The notes under the pieces are model-generated. The model saw nothing but the letters and a program-made list of their open reading frames with translations. It was not told where the DNA came from and ran no database searches. The translations under genes were made by a program, and so were the position numbers. A stretch of 64,000 bases of DNA, taken from Sphingomonas sp. LM7. Lineage in GTDB: Bacteria; Pseudomonadota; Alphaproteobacteria; Sphingomonadales; Sphingomonadaceae. Below, piece by piece: positions 1-7,851 of the stretch. Every line of letters starts with the position of its first letter. Position 1 is the first letter of the stretch. Location of the stretch: positions 1,488,001 to 1,552,000 of the forward strand of contig NZ_CP019511.1 in the NCBI RefSeq assembly GCF_002002925.1. The letters are read 5' to 3'.

Positions 1-1451
1 GTGCGAAGCAACGCCTCGCGCCCCAGCAGATCCTCGAACGTCATCGGCACATTCTCATATTCGGCGAGCACATCGCCGACGACGCGGATCTCGGTCAGCA
101 GGTCGGGCGGCGTGTCCGCGCTCTCCGCGCGCTCGACCAGCTGGTCATATTCCGCCCGCGCCGCTTCCATCCGCCCGAACTTGATGTCGAGATACAGTCT
201 GGCGAGCACCAGCAGCGGACGCGCATCGACCGTTGCCGCCGGAAGCTTGGCCAGCGCGCGCTCGATCAGCCCCTGCTCGCCCTGCGGGATCAGCCGCCAG
301 CCGCCCGCAGTCTCGACGATCTCGGCAAGCATCGCGTCGTCATCGGCCTGGATCGCATGGCTCACCGCCTCGGCCGCCTCGCCGCGCCCGGCGAACCACT
401 CGGCCAGCCTGCGGTGGAGCATGCGCAGCTCGGTTGCATCGCGCCGCGCCAGCCGCTCGCGCAGATAGCCCGCGAAGAGCTGGTGGTAGCGATAGGCTTC
501 GCGCTCGGGCGACAGCGGTGTGAGCAGCACGCCTTGATGCTCGAGCCGTTCGAGCATCAGCCAGCCGTCCTGCCGATCACACAGCAGGTTCACTGCCTCG
601 CCGGTCACCCGGTCGAGCAGCGCGGTGCGGATCACCACTTCCTGCGTGTCCTCGGGCAGCGACATCAGCACCTGTTCGGACAGGTAGCGCGCCAGCTCGG
701 TGCTCGACCCGCTGAACCCGTCGACGAAACGGCGGCGGTCCATCCCGCGCTTCAGGGAAAGGAACGTCAGCTGCAGCGCGATCGGCCAGCCTTCGGTGCG
801 CTCGATGAGGCTGCGGACATCATCACCGCCCAGCTGTGCGCCGTCGGGCCGGGCAAGCATCGCCTCGGCCTCGCTCATCGAGAATTTTAGGTCTTCGGAC
901 GTGAATTCCAGCAATTGCTCTTCAGCCGCGAGCACCGACTGGCCGAGCCAGGGATAGTCGCGCGAGGCAATGATGAAATGGCAGTTGCGCGGCGCATGAC
1001 GGATCAGCGACTGGAGGAAATCGGTGACGCCCGCGCTTTCGGCGGAATGGAGATCGTCGAGGATCAACACCACCGGGCGCTTCTCGCGCGCGATCCGGTT
1101 GATGATCACCGAAAGCGCCGCGCGCGAAGGCACGCCGGCAGCGATCCGGTCGCCTTCCTCCACCGCCTCGCCGGGCTCTACGCCGCTCAGCGCCAGCGCG
1201 ATATATTGGGCAAGCCGATCGGGGTCCGAATCGTCGCGTTCGAGCGAAAGCCATGCGACGAGCAACGCATCGTCATCGAAGCGCGCCCGCCACTGCGCGA
1301 GCAGACTGGTCTTGCCGTAGCCGGCGGGGGCGTGGATCAGCGTCAGCCGGCGGGCGAGCGCCTCATCGAGCCGCGCGAGCAAGGCGTCGCGGCGAATCTG
1401 GTCGCCCATCCAGATCGGTGGCGCAATTTTGGTCGGGATCAGTTCGTCCAA
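1..1451 (-). CDS. LuxR-family (MalT-like) STAND ATPase regulator, C-terminus beyond window
   Basis: Translating the minus strand from 1451 gives 483 codons with no stop, running off the window start. The N-terminus has the MalT-type opening (IPTKIAPP, residues 5-12). A Walker A loop (AGYGKTS, about 43-49), a Walker B stretch (LILDDLH, about 129-135) and the WLSLERDDSDP signature typical of MalT-like signal-sensing ATPases follow, then helical repeats. The C-terminal LuxR helix-turn-helix would lie outside the window and is not seen. The start is a TTG with GAAGGG about 9 nt upstream; the first in-frame ATG (1409) would cut into the conserved N-terminal motif. It diverges from the hydantoinase-like operon and is the best candidate to bind the tandem TTACCCGT sites between them; that role is inferred. 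Confidence 0.85.
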   Translation of the reverse strand, partial: MDELIPTKIAPPIWMGDQIRRDALLARLDEALARRLTLIHAPAGYGKTSLLAQWRARFDDDALLVAWLSLERDDSDPDRLAQYIALALSGVEPGEAVEEGDRIAAGVPSRAALSVIINRIAREKRPVVLILDDLHSAESAGVTDFLQSLIRHAPRNCHFIIASRDYPWLGQSVLAAEEQLLEFTSEDLKFSMSEAEAMLARPDGAQLGGDDVRSLIERTEGWPIALQLTFLSLKRGMDRRRFVDGFSGSSTELARYLSEQVLMSLPEDTQEVVIRTALLDRVTGEAVNLLCDRQDGWLMLERLEHQGVLLTPLSPEREAYRYHQLFAGYLRERLARRDATELRMLHRRLAEWFAGRGEAAEAVSHAIQADDDAMLAEIVETAGGWRLIPQGEQGLIERALAKLPAATVDARPLLVLARLYLDIKFGRMEAARAEYDQLVERAESADTPPDLLTEIRVVGDVLAEYENVPMTFEDLLGREALLR

Positions 1452-1539
1452 ACGAAGTTGCCCTTCAATCGAACCTGCTTTCCGGTCCAGTTACCCTGCT
1501 GCGGTCAAGCTATAGGGTCCGGAGGCGGGTGTCTCAACC

Positions 1540-1568
1540 TTACCCGTCCATGGGCACGTCTTACCCGT
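1540..1568 (+). promoter_or_regulatory. Tandem TTACCCGT direct repeat (activator-site candidate)
   Basis: Two identical TTACCCGT octamers (1540-1547 and 1561-1568) lie in the same orientation, 21 bp apart start to start (N13 spacer), about 73 nt before the hydantoinase-like start. A weaker copy (TTACCCTG) is at 1491. The same arrangement recurs upstream of the esterase gene at 6556-6584. The two-helical-turn spacing and promoter-proximal position suit an activator such as the adjacent MalT-like protein. Binding is inferred. Confidence 0.5.
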
Positions 1569-1641
1569 TCGGCAGGTTGCGTGGCCGGGCTTCCGGTCCT
1601 TAGCTCACGACATTCAGGGGGCATCCTAAGGGGCTGAGTTC

Positions 1642-3270
1642 GTGCGGATTGGTGTCGATGTCGGGGGGACGAATACCGATGCCGTCCTGATGGACGGCGG
1701 GACGGTGTTCGCCTGGACCAAGCAGCCGACTACGGCCGATGTCGGCTCGGGGGTCGCCGCGGCGATCGCCGAAGTCCTGTCGCAGGCCGATGTCGCAGCC
1801 GGCGCAATTGCCTCGGTGATGGTCGGCACCACGCATTTTACGAACGCGCTGGTCGAGCGCAACAAGCTCGATCAGGTCGGCATCCTCCGGCTCGCCAGCC
1901 CCTCAGGCGAAGCGCTGCCGCCGATGACCGGCTGGCCCACCGACCTCGCCGGTCGCATCGGCAGCCATGTCTACCTCCTCCCCGGCGGCTATGAAGTCGA
2001 TGGTCGCGAAATTGCGCCGCTCGACGAAACCAAAGTCCGCGCCGCCGCCCGCGAACTTCGCGCCAAGGGCGTCAACGCAATCGCGATCAGCAGCGTCTTC
2101 GCACCGGTCAATTCGGCGATGGAAGAGCGCGCCGCAGTGCTGGTGCACGAAGAGCATCCCGAAGCTGCAATCACGCTGTCGCATGCGATCGGCCGGATCG
2201 GCTTCATCGAGCGCGAGAATGCCGCGATCCTCAACGCCGCGCTCGGCAGCCTTGCGGCGCGCGTCGTCTCGGCGTTCGAGCGGGCGCTTGTCGAGATCGG
2301 CGTGCAGGCGCCACTCTACATCTCGCAGAACGACGGCACCTTGATCTCGGCGCAGCAGGCCGCAGCCTATCCGGTACTGACGATCGGATCGGGCCCGACC
2401 AATAGCATGCGCGGCGCGGCCTTCCTCACCGGGGTGCGCGACGCGATCGTGCTCGATGTCGGCGGGACCACCACCGATGTCGGCGTGCTCGCCAATGGCT
2501 TCCCGCGCGAATCCTCGGTCGCGGTCGATATCGGCGGCGCGCGCACCAACTTCCGCATGCCCGACATCCTCGCGATCGGGCTGGGCGGCGGCACGCGCAT
2601 CCATCTCGATCCTTCGCAGTACCAAGCCGAGGCACTCGACAACGACAGCTTCAGCGTCGGCCCGGACTCGGTCGGCTTCCGCATCGTCGAGCAGGCCCGG
2701 GTGTTCGGCGGCGACACGCTGACCGCGAGCGACATCGCCGTCGCTGCCGACCGCGCGCAGTTCGGTGACCCTTCCAAGCTCCCTGCCCTCTCGCAGCCGG
2801 TGATCGACGCGGTCTGGACGCGCGGACAGGCGATGATTGAGGAAGCGATCGACCGGATGAAGACCAGCCGCGGCGATGCGGTTCTGCTCGCGGTCGGCGG
2901 AGGCAACTTCCTGATTCCCGATACGATTCCGGGTGCGGCGCAGGTGATCCGGCCGCCGCATGCTGCAGTTGCGAACGCAGTTGGCGCGGCGATCGCGCAG
3001 GTGGGCGCGCAGATCGAGCAGGTCGTATCCTATGACCGCGAGCCGCGCGATGCCGCGCTCGACCGGCTGCGCGGGCAGGCGCGCGAGCAGGTGATCGCGG
3101 CGGGCGGCGTGCCCGACAGCGTCGAGATCGTCGAGCTCGAAGAGGTCTTTCTGAGCTATCTTCCCGGCCGCGCTGCGCAGGTTCGGGTGCGGGTTGTCGC
3201 CGATCTGGCCGAGAATGCGCATGTTTTGCGCCAGGAAAACACGGAATCCTATGCAACCCAATCGCATTGA
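1642..3270 (+). CDS. Hydantoinase/oxoprolinase-family protein (HyuA-like)
   Basis: The 542-aa protein opens with an ASKHA-type phosphate-binding motif (GVDVGGTNTDAVL) and has a second glycine-rich nucleotide site near residue 270 (VLDVGGTTTDVG), as in the hydantoinase A / 5-oxoprolinase family, which couples ATP hydrolysis to opening of cyclic amides. It is shorter than the roughly 700-aa stand-alone HyuA enzymes, as is usual for members paired with DUF917. GTG start, with AAGGGG about 9 nt upstream. The 3' end overlaps the DUF917 gene by 20 nt, so the two are probably translationally coupled. The substrate is unknown; the adjacent NCS1 permease suggests an imported hydantoin- or nucleobase-like compound. 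Confidence 0.85.
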   Translation: MRIGVDVGGTNTDAVLMDGGTVFAWTKQPTTADVGSGVAAAIAEVLSQADVAAGAIASVMVGTTHFTNALVERNKLDQVGILRLASPSGEALPPMTGWPTDLAGRIGSHVYLLPGGYEVDGREIAPLDETKVRAAARELRAKGVNAIAISSVFAPVNSAMEERAAVLVHEEHPEAAITLSHAIGRIGFIERENAAILNAALGSLAARVVSAFERALVEIGVQAPLYISQNDGTLISAQQAAAYPVLTIGSGPTNSMRGAAFLTGVRDAIVLDVGGTTTDVGVLANGFPRESSVAVDIGGARTNFRMPDILAIGLGGGTRIHLDPSQYQAEALDNDSFSVGPDSVGFRIVEQARVFGGDTLTASDIAVAADRAQFGDPSKLPALSQPVIDAVWTRGQAMIEEAIDRMKTSRGDAVLLAVGGGNFLIPDTIPGAAQVIRPPHAAVANAVGAAIAQVGAQIEQVVSYDREPRDAALDRLRGQAREQVIAAGGVPDSVEIVELEEVFLSYLPGRAAQVRVRVVADLAENAHVLRQENTESYATQSH

Positions 3271-4363
3271 CCGCGAAGCGCTGATCGATCTCGCCACCGG
3301 CGCCGCGTTCCTCGGCTCGGGCGGCGGCGGCGATCCCTATTATGCGCGGCTGCTCGGCGAAGCCGAGATCGCGCGGCGCGGCGCCTTCGACCTCGTTTCG
3401 CTCGATAGCCTAGCCAACGATGCGCTCGTCGTCCCCTGCGGCTGGATCGGCGCGCCGACCGTCTCGGTCGAGAAGCTGCCCAATGGCCGCGAGGCATTGA
3501 ACGGCCTGCGCAAGCTCGCCGAGATCATGGGCAAGCCGATCGACGCAGTAATGCCGATCGAGATCGGCGGCGGCAACGGCCTCGCCCCGCTGCTCGCCGC
3601 AGCCGAGCTCGGCATTCCGGTGGTCGATGCCGACGGCATGGGCCGCGCCTTCCCCGAATCGCAGATGGCGATCTTCAACATCGAGGGGCTCTCAGCCTGC
3701 CCATCGGTCGTCACCTCGTCCTGCGGCTCGCTCTCGGTGATCGAGACGTCCGACAATCTCGAGCATGAGCGCCAGGCCCGGAAACTCTCGGTCGAACTCG
3801 GGGGCACTGCCCACATGGTCGAATATCCGCTCAGCGGCAGCCAGGCGAAGCAGCACGCGATCGGCGGCAGCATCACCGCGGCCATCGCGATCGGCAAGGC
3901 GGTGCGCGAAGCACGCGCGACGGGCGACGATCCTTTCGTAGCGCTCTACGTCGCGTTGCGCGACACCGGGCTCTACCCGCATGCCGGCGCGCTGTTCGAC
4001 GGCAAGATCGTCGACCTCGAGCGCGAGACCCGCGGCGGCTTCTCGGTCGGGCGGGTGATCATCGAAGGGTTCAACGGCCAGGGCCGGATGGAGATGGAGT
4101 TCCAGAACGAGAACCTCATCGCCCGGGTCGATGGCGTCGTCCGCGCGATGGTCCCCGATCTCATCACCGTGATGGACCGCGAGACAGCGGACAGCATCAC
4201 CACCGAACGGCTGCGCTTCGGCCAGCGCGTCAAGATCGTCGGCGCCGCGGCACCGGCACAGCTGCGCACGCAGCGCGCGCTGGCGATCGTCGGCCCCGGC
4301 GCTTTCGGGCTTGCCGAAGCCTATCAGCCGATCGAAACACTCAATGACTGGGGGAATGGGTGA
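3251..4363 (+). CDS. DUF917 family protein
   Basis: The 370-aa protein has the glycine-rich N-terminal motif (FLGSGGGGDP, about residues 20-29) and the internal IGGGNGLAPLLAA stretch found in DUF917 proteins, which usually accompany HyuA-like ATPases as a second subunit or partner enzyme. The ATG at 3251 lies inside the end of the upstream gene, and starting there places the glycine motif at the usual distance from the N-terminus. Its stop codon overlaps the GTG of the downstream permease, so three genes form a tightly coupled operon. The biochemical function of DUF917 is not firmly established. Confidence 0.85.
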   Translation: MQPNRIDREALIDLATGAAFLGSGGGGDPYYARLLGEAEIARRGAFDLVSLDSLANDALVVPCGWIGAPTVSVEKLPNGREALNGLRKLAEIMGKPIDAVMPIEIGGGNGLAPLLAAAELGIPVVDADGMGRAFPESQMAIFNIEGLSACPSVVTSSCGSLSVIETSDNLEHERQARKLSVELGGTAHMVEYPLSGSQAKQHAIGGSITAAIAIGKAVREARATGDDPFVALYVALRDTGLYPHAGALFDGKIVDLERETRGGFSVGRVIIEGFNGQGRMEMEFQNENLIARVDGVVRAMVPDLITVMDRETADSITTERLRFGQRVKIVGAAAPAQLRTQRALAIVGPGAFGLAEAYQPIETLNDWGNG

Positions 4364-5631
4364 GCAGCAGCGAAGCGAACGACGAATACGCCCACTCCCC
4401 AGTACCGGACGGGATCACCATCCCCGGCTGGCGCGTCGGACTGATCGTCGCGAGCTTCTCGATCGGGCTGCCCGATTTCCTCAACGGCGCGCACAATGCG
4501 CTGGCGCTCGGCTTCTCCAAGGCGGTCCTCGCCGCGCTTTGTGCCGGCCTCCTGCTCTGCGCCGCCGGATCGCTCACCGCGGTGACCAGCGTCCGCACCC
4601 GGCTTTCGACCTATCTGCTGGTCCGCCGCTCGTTCGGCACCGGCGGCGCGGCGGCGATCAACACGGTGATCGCGCTGATCCATTTCTGCTGGTTCGGGGT
4701 CAACGCCTCGTTTTTCGGCGAAGCGCTGGTCGAGGCGGCCGCGGCCAATGGCCTGGCCGGCAACTTCACGGCGTTCGTCATCCTCGGTGCAGTGCTGATG
4801 ACGGGCTCCACGATCATCGGCTTCCGCGCGCTCGATCGGCTGGCAATGGTCGCAGTGCCCGTGCTCGGCGCGATCCTGATCGCAGTGGTGGTCGCTTCGG
4901 TCAACGCGCGCGGCTTCGTCACGGCGCCGCCCGCCACCGCCGCCGAGCCGATGCATTTCGGCATCGCGCTGTCGGCGCTGCTCGGCGCCTATATGCTCGC
5001 GGTGGCGACGATGCCCGACCTTTCGCGATTCACCAGTACCCCGCGCGGCGCCGTGGCGAGCATGGCGCTCTCCTTCCCGGTGGCGATCCCGTTGATGATG
5101 GCCGCCGCAGCGATCCCGGCGCTGGCGATGCAGGAAACCAGCATCATGAAGCTGATCGTCCAGTTCGGCTTCGGCACGCCGGTGCTGTTCCTGCTCGTGC
5201 TGCCGACCTGGACGGTCAACGCGCTCAACCTCTATTCGTCGAGCCTGTCGCTTAGCTCCACCTTCCCGCGGGTGCGCCAATGGGTGTTCACCGTGGTCGG
5301 CGGGGTGCTCGGCACGATCTTCGCGCTGATGGGCATCCTCGATGCGTTCATCCCGTTCGTGCTGTTCCTAGGCCTGATCATCCCGCCGATCGCCGCGATC
5401 TATGTAATCGACAGCTGGACGCGCTATCGCCGCGCCGACGCCGCAGACTCGCTGCTGGCGCTGCCGGTCTTTCGCTGGGACGCGCTGGGTGTCTGGGCCG
5501 CATCGATCGCGGTCGGCGCGCTGGGCGCGTATAAGGGCCTGACCCTGACCAGCGTGCCGGCGCTCGACGCGACCTTGTTCGCAGCGTTGGCCTATGCCGC
5601 GCTGCGCTTCGTCCCCCTCAAGGCCAGGTAA
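4360..5631 (+). CDS. NCS1-family (CodB-like) permease
   Basis: The 423-aa protein has about 12 hydrophobic segments and the NCS1 N-terminal pattern (IASFSIGLPDFLNGAHNALALG), as in cytosine/purine/hydantoin transporters. It probably imports the cyclic amide or nucleobase-like substrate handled by the HyuA-like and DUF917 proteins. The GTG start overlaps the upstream stop by 4 nt (GTGA), the mark of translational coupling. The 3' end overlaps the convergent esterase gene by 14 nt. The substrate cannot be read from sequence. Confidence 0.85.
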   Translation: MSSSEANDEYAHSPVPDGITIPGWRVGLIVASFSIGLPDFLNGAHNALALGFSKAVLAALCAGLLLCAAGSLTAVTSVRTRLSTYLLVRRSFGTGGAAAINTVIALIHFCWFGVNASFFGEALVEAAAANGLAGNFTAFVILGAVLMTGSTIIGFRALDRLAMVAVPVLGAILIAVVVASVNARGFVTAPPATAAEPMHFGIALSALLGAYMLAVATMPDLSRFTSTPRGAVASMALSFPVAIPLMMAAAAIPALAMQETSIMKLIVQFGFGTPVLFLLVLPTWTVNALNLYSSSLSLSSTFPRVRQWVFTVVGGVLGTIFALMGILDAFIPFVLFLGLIIPPIAAIYVIDSWTRYRRADAADSLLALPVFRWDALGVWAASIAVGALGAYKGLTLTSVPALDATLFAALAYAALRFVPLKAR

Positions 5632-6490
5632 AGGCGAAGCGCAGCGTCGAGGTCACCGCGCGGCTCGGCACGGTGATGTGGACCTCATCATCATAGGCTT
5701 CGTGGCGCGTGCGAAGACCATAAGCCGAGAGCGGTTCCATCCGCCGGACGAATGCCTCGGCGTCCCAGCGCTCGAGGATGGTCTCCTCGCGCTCGCCCCA
5801 CACGACCATCAGCCGGCCGACCTTGTCGATCTTGCCCGACTGGAGCCGCGCCGCGAACTCGCGCTCCTCCTTCTGCATCAGGCGGTCGTGCCAGAACAGC
5901 GACGGGCTGGCGGCGATGACGGTGTGGAACGCATCGGGCCGGGTGAACAGGCTGTGGATCGCGAACAGGCCGCCCAGCGAATGGCCGAACAGCGACTGGC
6001 GGCCGCGATGGATCGTGTAGCGGCGGTCGAGTTCGGACCGCAACGGGCCGGTGAGGAAATCGAGGAACTTGTCCCAGCCGCCGGTTGGCGCCTTGCCGAG
6101 CTCGACATCCCAGGGCGGCGGGGTCGGACCGCCGGTCAGGTCGTAGAGGCGGCGGATGTCATAGGCCTTGTCGGTCTTGTAGCCGACGCCGACGACGATC
6201 GTCTTGCCGGGATCGGCCTTCATATATTCGTGCATCCGCCGCGTTTCCGCGAAGCCCGCGAACATCGCATTCCCGTCGAGGACATAGAGGACCGGATAGC
6301 CGCCCTCAGGCGCCGGCCCTGCGGGCTTGGACACGAATATCTGGTAGGGATACCCGTCCGCGCCCTTGAGCTCCCAAGTCTCGGTATCGGGCATGACATA
6401 GCCGGGCGCCGGCGGTTGCGCCTGGGCGAACCCGGGCGAAGCGCCCAACAGGCAGAGCGCAAGAGCGCTGGTGGCGAGCAATCTGGACAT
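5618..6490 (-). CDS. Secreted alpha/beta-hydrolase esterase (BesA/IroE-like)
   Basis: The 290-aa protein has a signal peptide (hydrophobic core ALALCLLGA, cleavage near AQA, residue 24) followed by an esterase-D/enterochelin-esterase-type alpha/beta hydrolase. The nucleophile elbow is GHSLGG around residue 150, and the catalytic His is probably in DDEVHITVP near the C-terminus. The ATG at 6490 has AAGGGGAG about 7 nt upstream. This family includes siderophore trilactone and carbohydrate/acyl esterases. No siderophore genes are nearby, so a general periplasmic esterase is safest. It shares the tandem TTACCCGT-type motif with the hydantoinase-like operon, suggesting co-regulation. Confidence 0.85.
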   Translation of the reverse strand: MSRLLATSALALCLLGASPGFAQAQPPAPGYVMPDTETWELKGADGYPYQIFVSKPAGPAPEGGYPVLYVLDGNAMFAGFAETRRMHEYMKADPGKTIVVGVGYKTDKAYDIRRLYDLTGGPTPPPWDVELGKAPTGGWDKFLDFLTGPLRSELDRRYTIHRGRQSLFGHSLGGLFAIHSLFTRPDAFHTVIAASPSLFWHDRLMQKEEREFAARLQSGKIDKVGRLMVVWGEREETILERWDAEAFVRRMEPLSAYGLRTRHEAYDDEVHITVPSRAVTSTLRFAFTWP

Positions 6491-6555
6491 CCTATTCTCC
6501 CCTTGTGGTTCGAGACCGATACAATCGCCTTGCGCGCCGGCCCGCCACTCGGGCG

Positions 6556-6584
6556 ACGGGTAAGATGCAACGGATTCCGGGTAG
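6556..6584 (-). promoter_or_regulatory. Tandem TTACCCGT-type repeat upstream of esterase
   Basis: Read on the minus strand, CTACCCGG (6577-6584) and TTACCCGT (6556-6563) lie 21 bp apart in the same orientation, ending 65 nt before the esterase start. Spacer length and orientation match the pair before the hydantoinase-like gene, and the distance to the start codon is similar. This suggests one regulator for both promoters. Binding is inferred. Confidence 0.45.
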
Positions 6585-7772
6585 CTAGCCGCCCACCACC
6601 CCCGCCGCGACGAGCGCGTCGATCGCCGCCTCGTCATAGCCGCAGTCGCCGAGCACCGCGCGGCTGTCCGCGCCGAGCGCATGCGGCGGCGCATCGCCCG
6701 TCGTCGCGATGCCCGGAAACAACACCGGCTGCGGCAGCGCGCGGTACACGCCTTCCGGGAACCCCTCGGGCACGTCGAAGAAGCCGATCTCCGCCAGATG
6801 CGGATCGGTCAGCAGATCGGCGGGCATCGCGATGCGCGAACACGGGATGTCGCGTGCCTCCAGCGCCTCGATCCATGCGCCGGTGGTGCGCGCGGCCAAG
6901 CTTTGGGCGAGGATCGCGTAGAGTTCGCCGATATGCGCCTGGCGGTTCTGTGGCGCGGCGAACCAGGGTTGCGCCACCACGTCGCCGCGCCCGATCTCTT
7001 CGAAGAAGCGCCGCCACTGCGCCTCGGTATAGGGCAGCACTGCGATCCAGCCATCGGCAGTACGGAACGGCCGGCGATCGGGCGAGAGCAAGCGCGGATA
7101 GCCGGGCGCGCCCTCTTCGGCGAAGGTCGCGGCGGCGAGGTGTTCGTTCATCACGAACGCGACCATCGCTTCGAACATAGGCACTTCGACGCGGAACGGC
7201 CCTTCCCCGCCCCGCTCGCGCGACACCAGGGCTGCGAGGATGCCGTAGACCACGTGAAGCGCCGCGACCTTGTCGGCGACGATCGTCGGGACGAACTGCG
7301 GCGTCCCGCCCTGGAGCGCGCCGAGTCCGGCGAGCCCGCTCGCGGCCTGGATGATGTCGTCGAACGCCGGACGATCGCGATAGCGCCCGCCGCGCCCAAA
7401 CCCGGTCGCCGAGCAATGGATGATCCGCGGATTGATCGCCGCCACCGCCTCCGGGTCGAGCCCGAGCCGCTCGGCCGCGTCGAGGCGCATATTGTGAAAC
7501 AAGACGTCCGCGGTGCCGAGCAGTTTCGCCAGCGCCGCCTGCCCTTCGGGGCGCTTGAGGTCGATCGCGAGCATCCGCTTGTTGCGGTTGTTGTTGACGA
7601 ACAGCGCGCCGCCGCCGGCGCCCTGCGGATGCGCATGCCGGGCGATGTCGCCTTCGAGCGGCTCGACCTTGATCACCTCGGCACCGAGATCGGCAAGGAT
7701 CTGCCCGGCATAGGGCCCGAGCACCACCGCGCCCACTTCGACGACACGGATACCCTTCAACAGCGGCAGCAC
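6585..7772 (-). CDS. CaiB/BaiF-type CoA-transferase
   Basis: The 395-aa protein matches the type III CoA-transferase family in length and motifs: VVEVGAVVLGPYAGQILADLGAEVIKVEP at the N-terminus, then NNRNKRMLAIDLK and FEAMVAFVMNEHLA. The enzyme would move CoA between a donor acyl-CoA and a carboxylic acid. The start is a GTG with GGGAGG about 6 nt upstream; the open frame continues upstream but is not conserved-looking there. It diverges from the aldehyde dehydrogenase - SDR - IclR - MFS operon, suggesting activation of the carboxylic acid made by that pathway. The substrate is unknown. Confidence 0.9.
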   Translation of the reverse strand: MLPLLKGIRVVEVGAVVLGPYAGQILADLGAEVIKVEPLEGDIARHAHPQGAGGGALFVNNNRNKRMLAIDLKRPEGQAALAKLLGTADVLFHNMRLDAAERLGLDPEAVAAINPRIIHCSATGFGRGGRYRDRPAFDDIIQAASGLAGLGALQGGTPQFVPTIVADKVAALHVVYGILAALVSRERGGEGPFRVEVPMFEAMVAFVMNEHLAAATFAEEGAPGYPRLLSPDRRPFRTADGWIAVLPYTEAQWRRFFEEIGRGDVVAQPWFAAPQNRQAHIGELYAILAQSLAARTTGAWIEALEARDIPCSRIAMPADLLTDPHLAEIGFFDVPEGFPEGVYRALPQPVLFPGIATTGDAPPHALGADSRAVLGDCGYDEAAIDALVAAGVVGG

Positions 7773-7800
7773 GGCGATCCTCCCGATTTTCGTTGACACT

Positions 7801-7840
7801 GATTTCCATATGAGGACACTTATGTCCACAAATAGAAATC
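7801..7840. promoter_or_regulatory. 40-bp imperfect palindrome (candidate IclR operator)
   Basis: The region between the CoA-transferase and aldehyde dehydrogenase genes contains an interrupted palindrome: outer arms GATTTC (7801) and GAAATC (7835-7840), inner arms GGACA (7814-7818) and TGTCC (7823-7827), with further matching bases between. A TTGACA hexamer at 7793-7798 abuts the left arm, so binding here could affect the plus-strand promoter. The IclR-family gene of the same operon is the obvious candidate ligand; this is inferred. Confidence 0.5.
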
Positions 7841-7851
7841 GGAGAGTGGGC

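Noticed and set aside
1903..3297. 464-codon minus-strand open frame
   Set aside because: Antisense to the hydantoinase-like gene; no recognisable domain.
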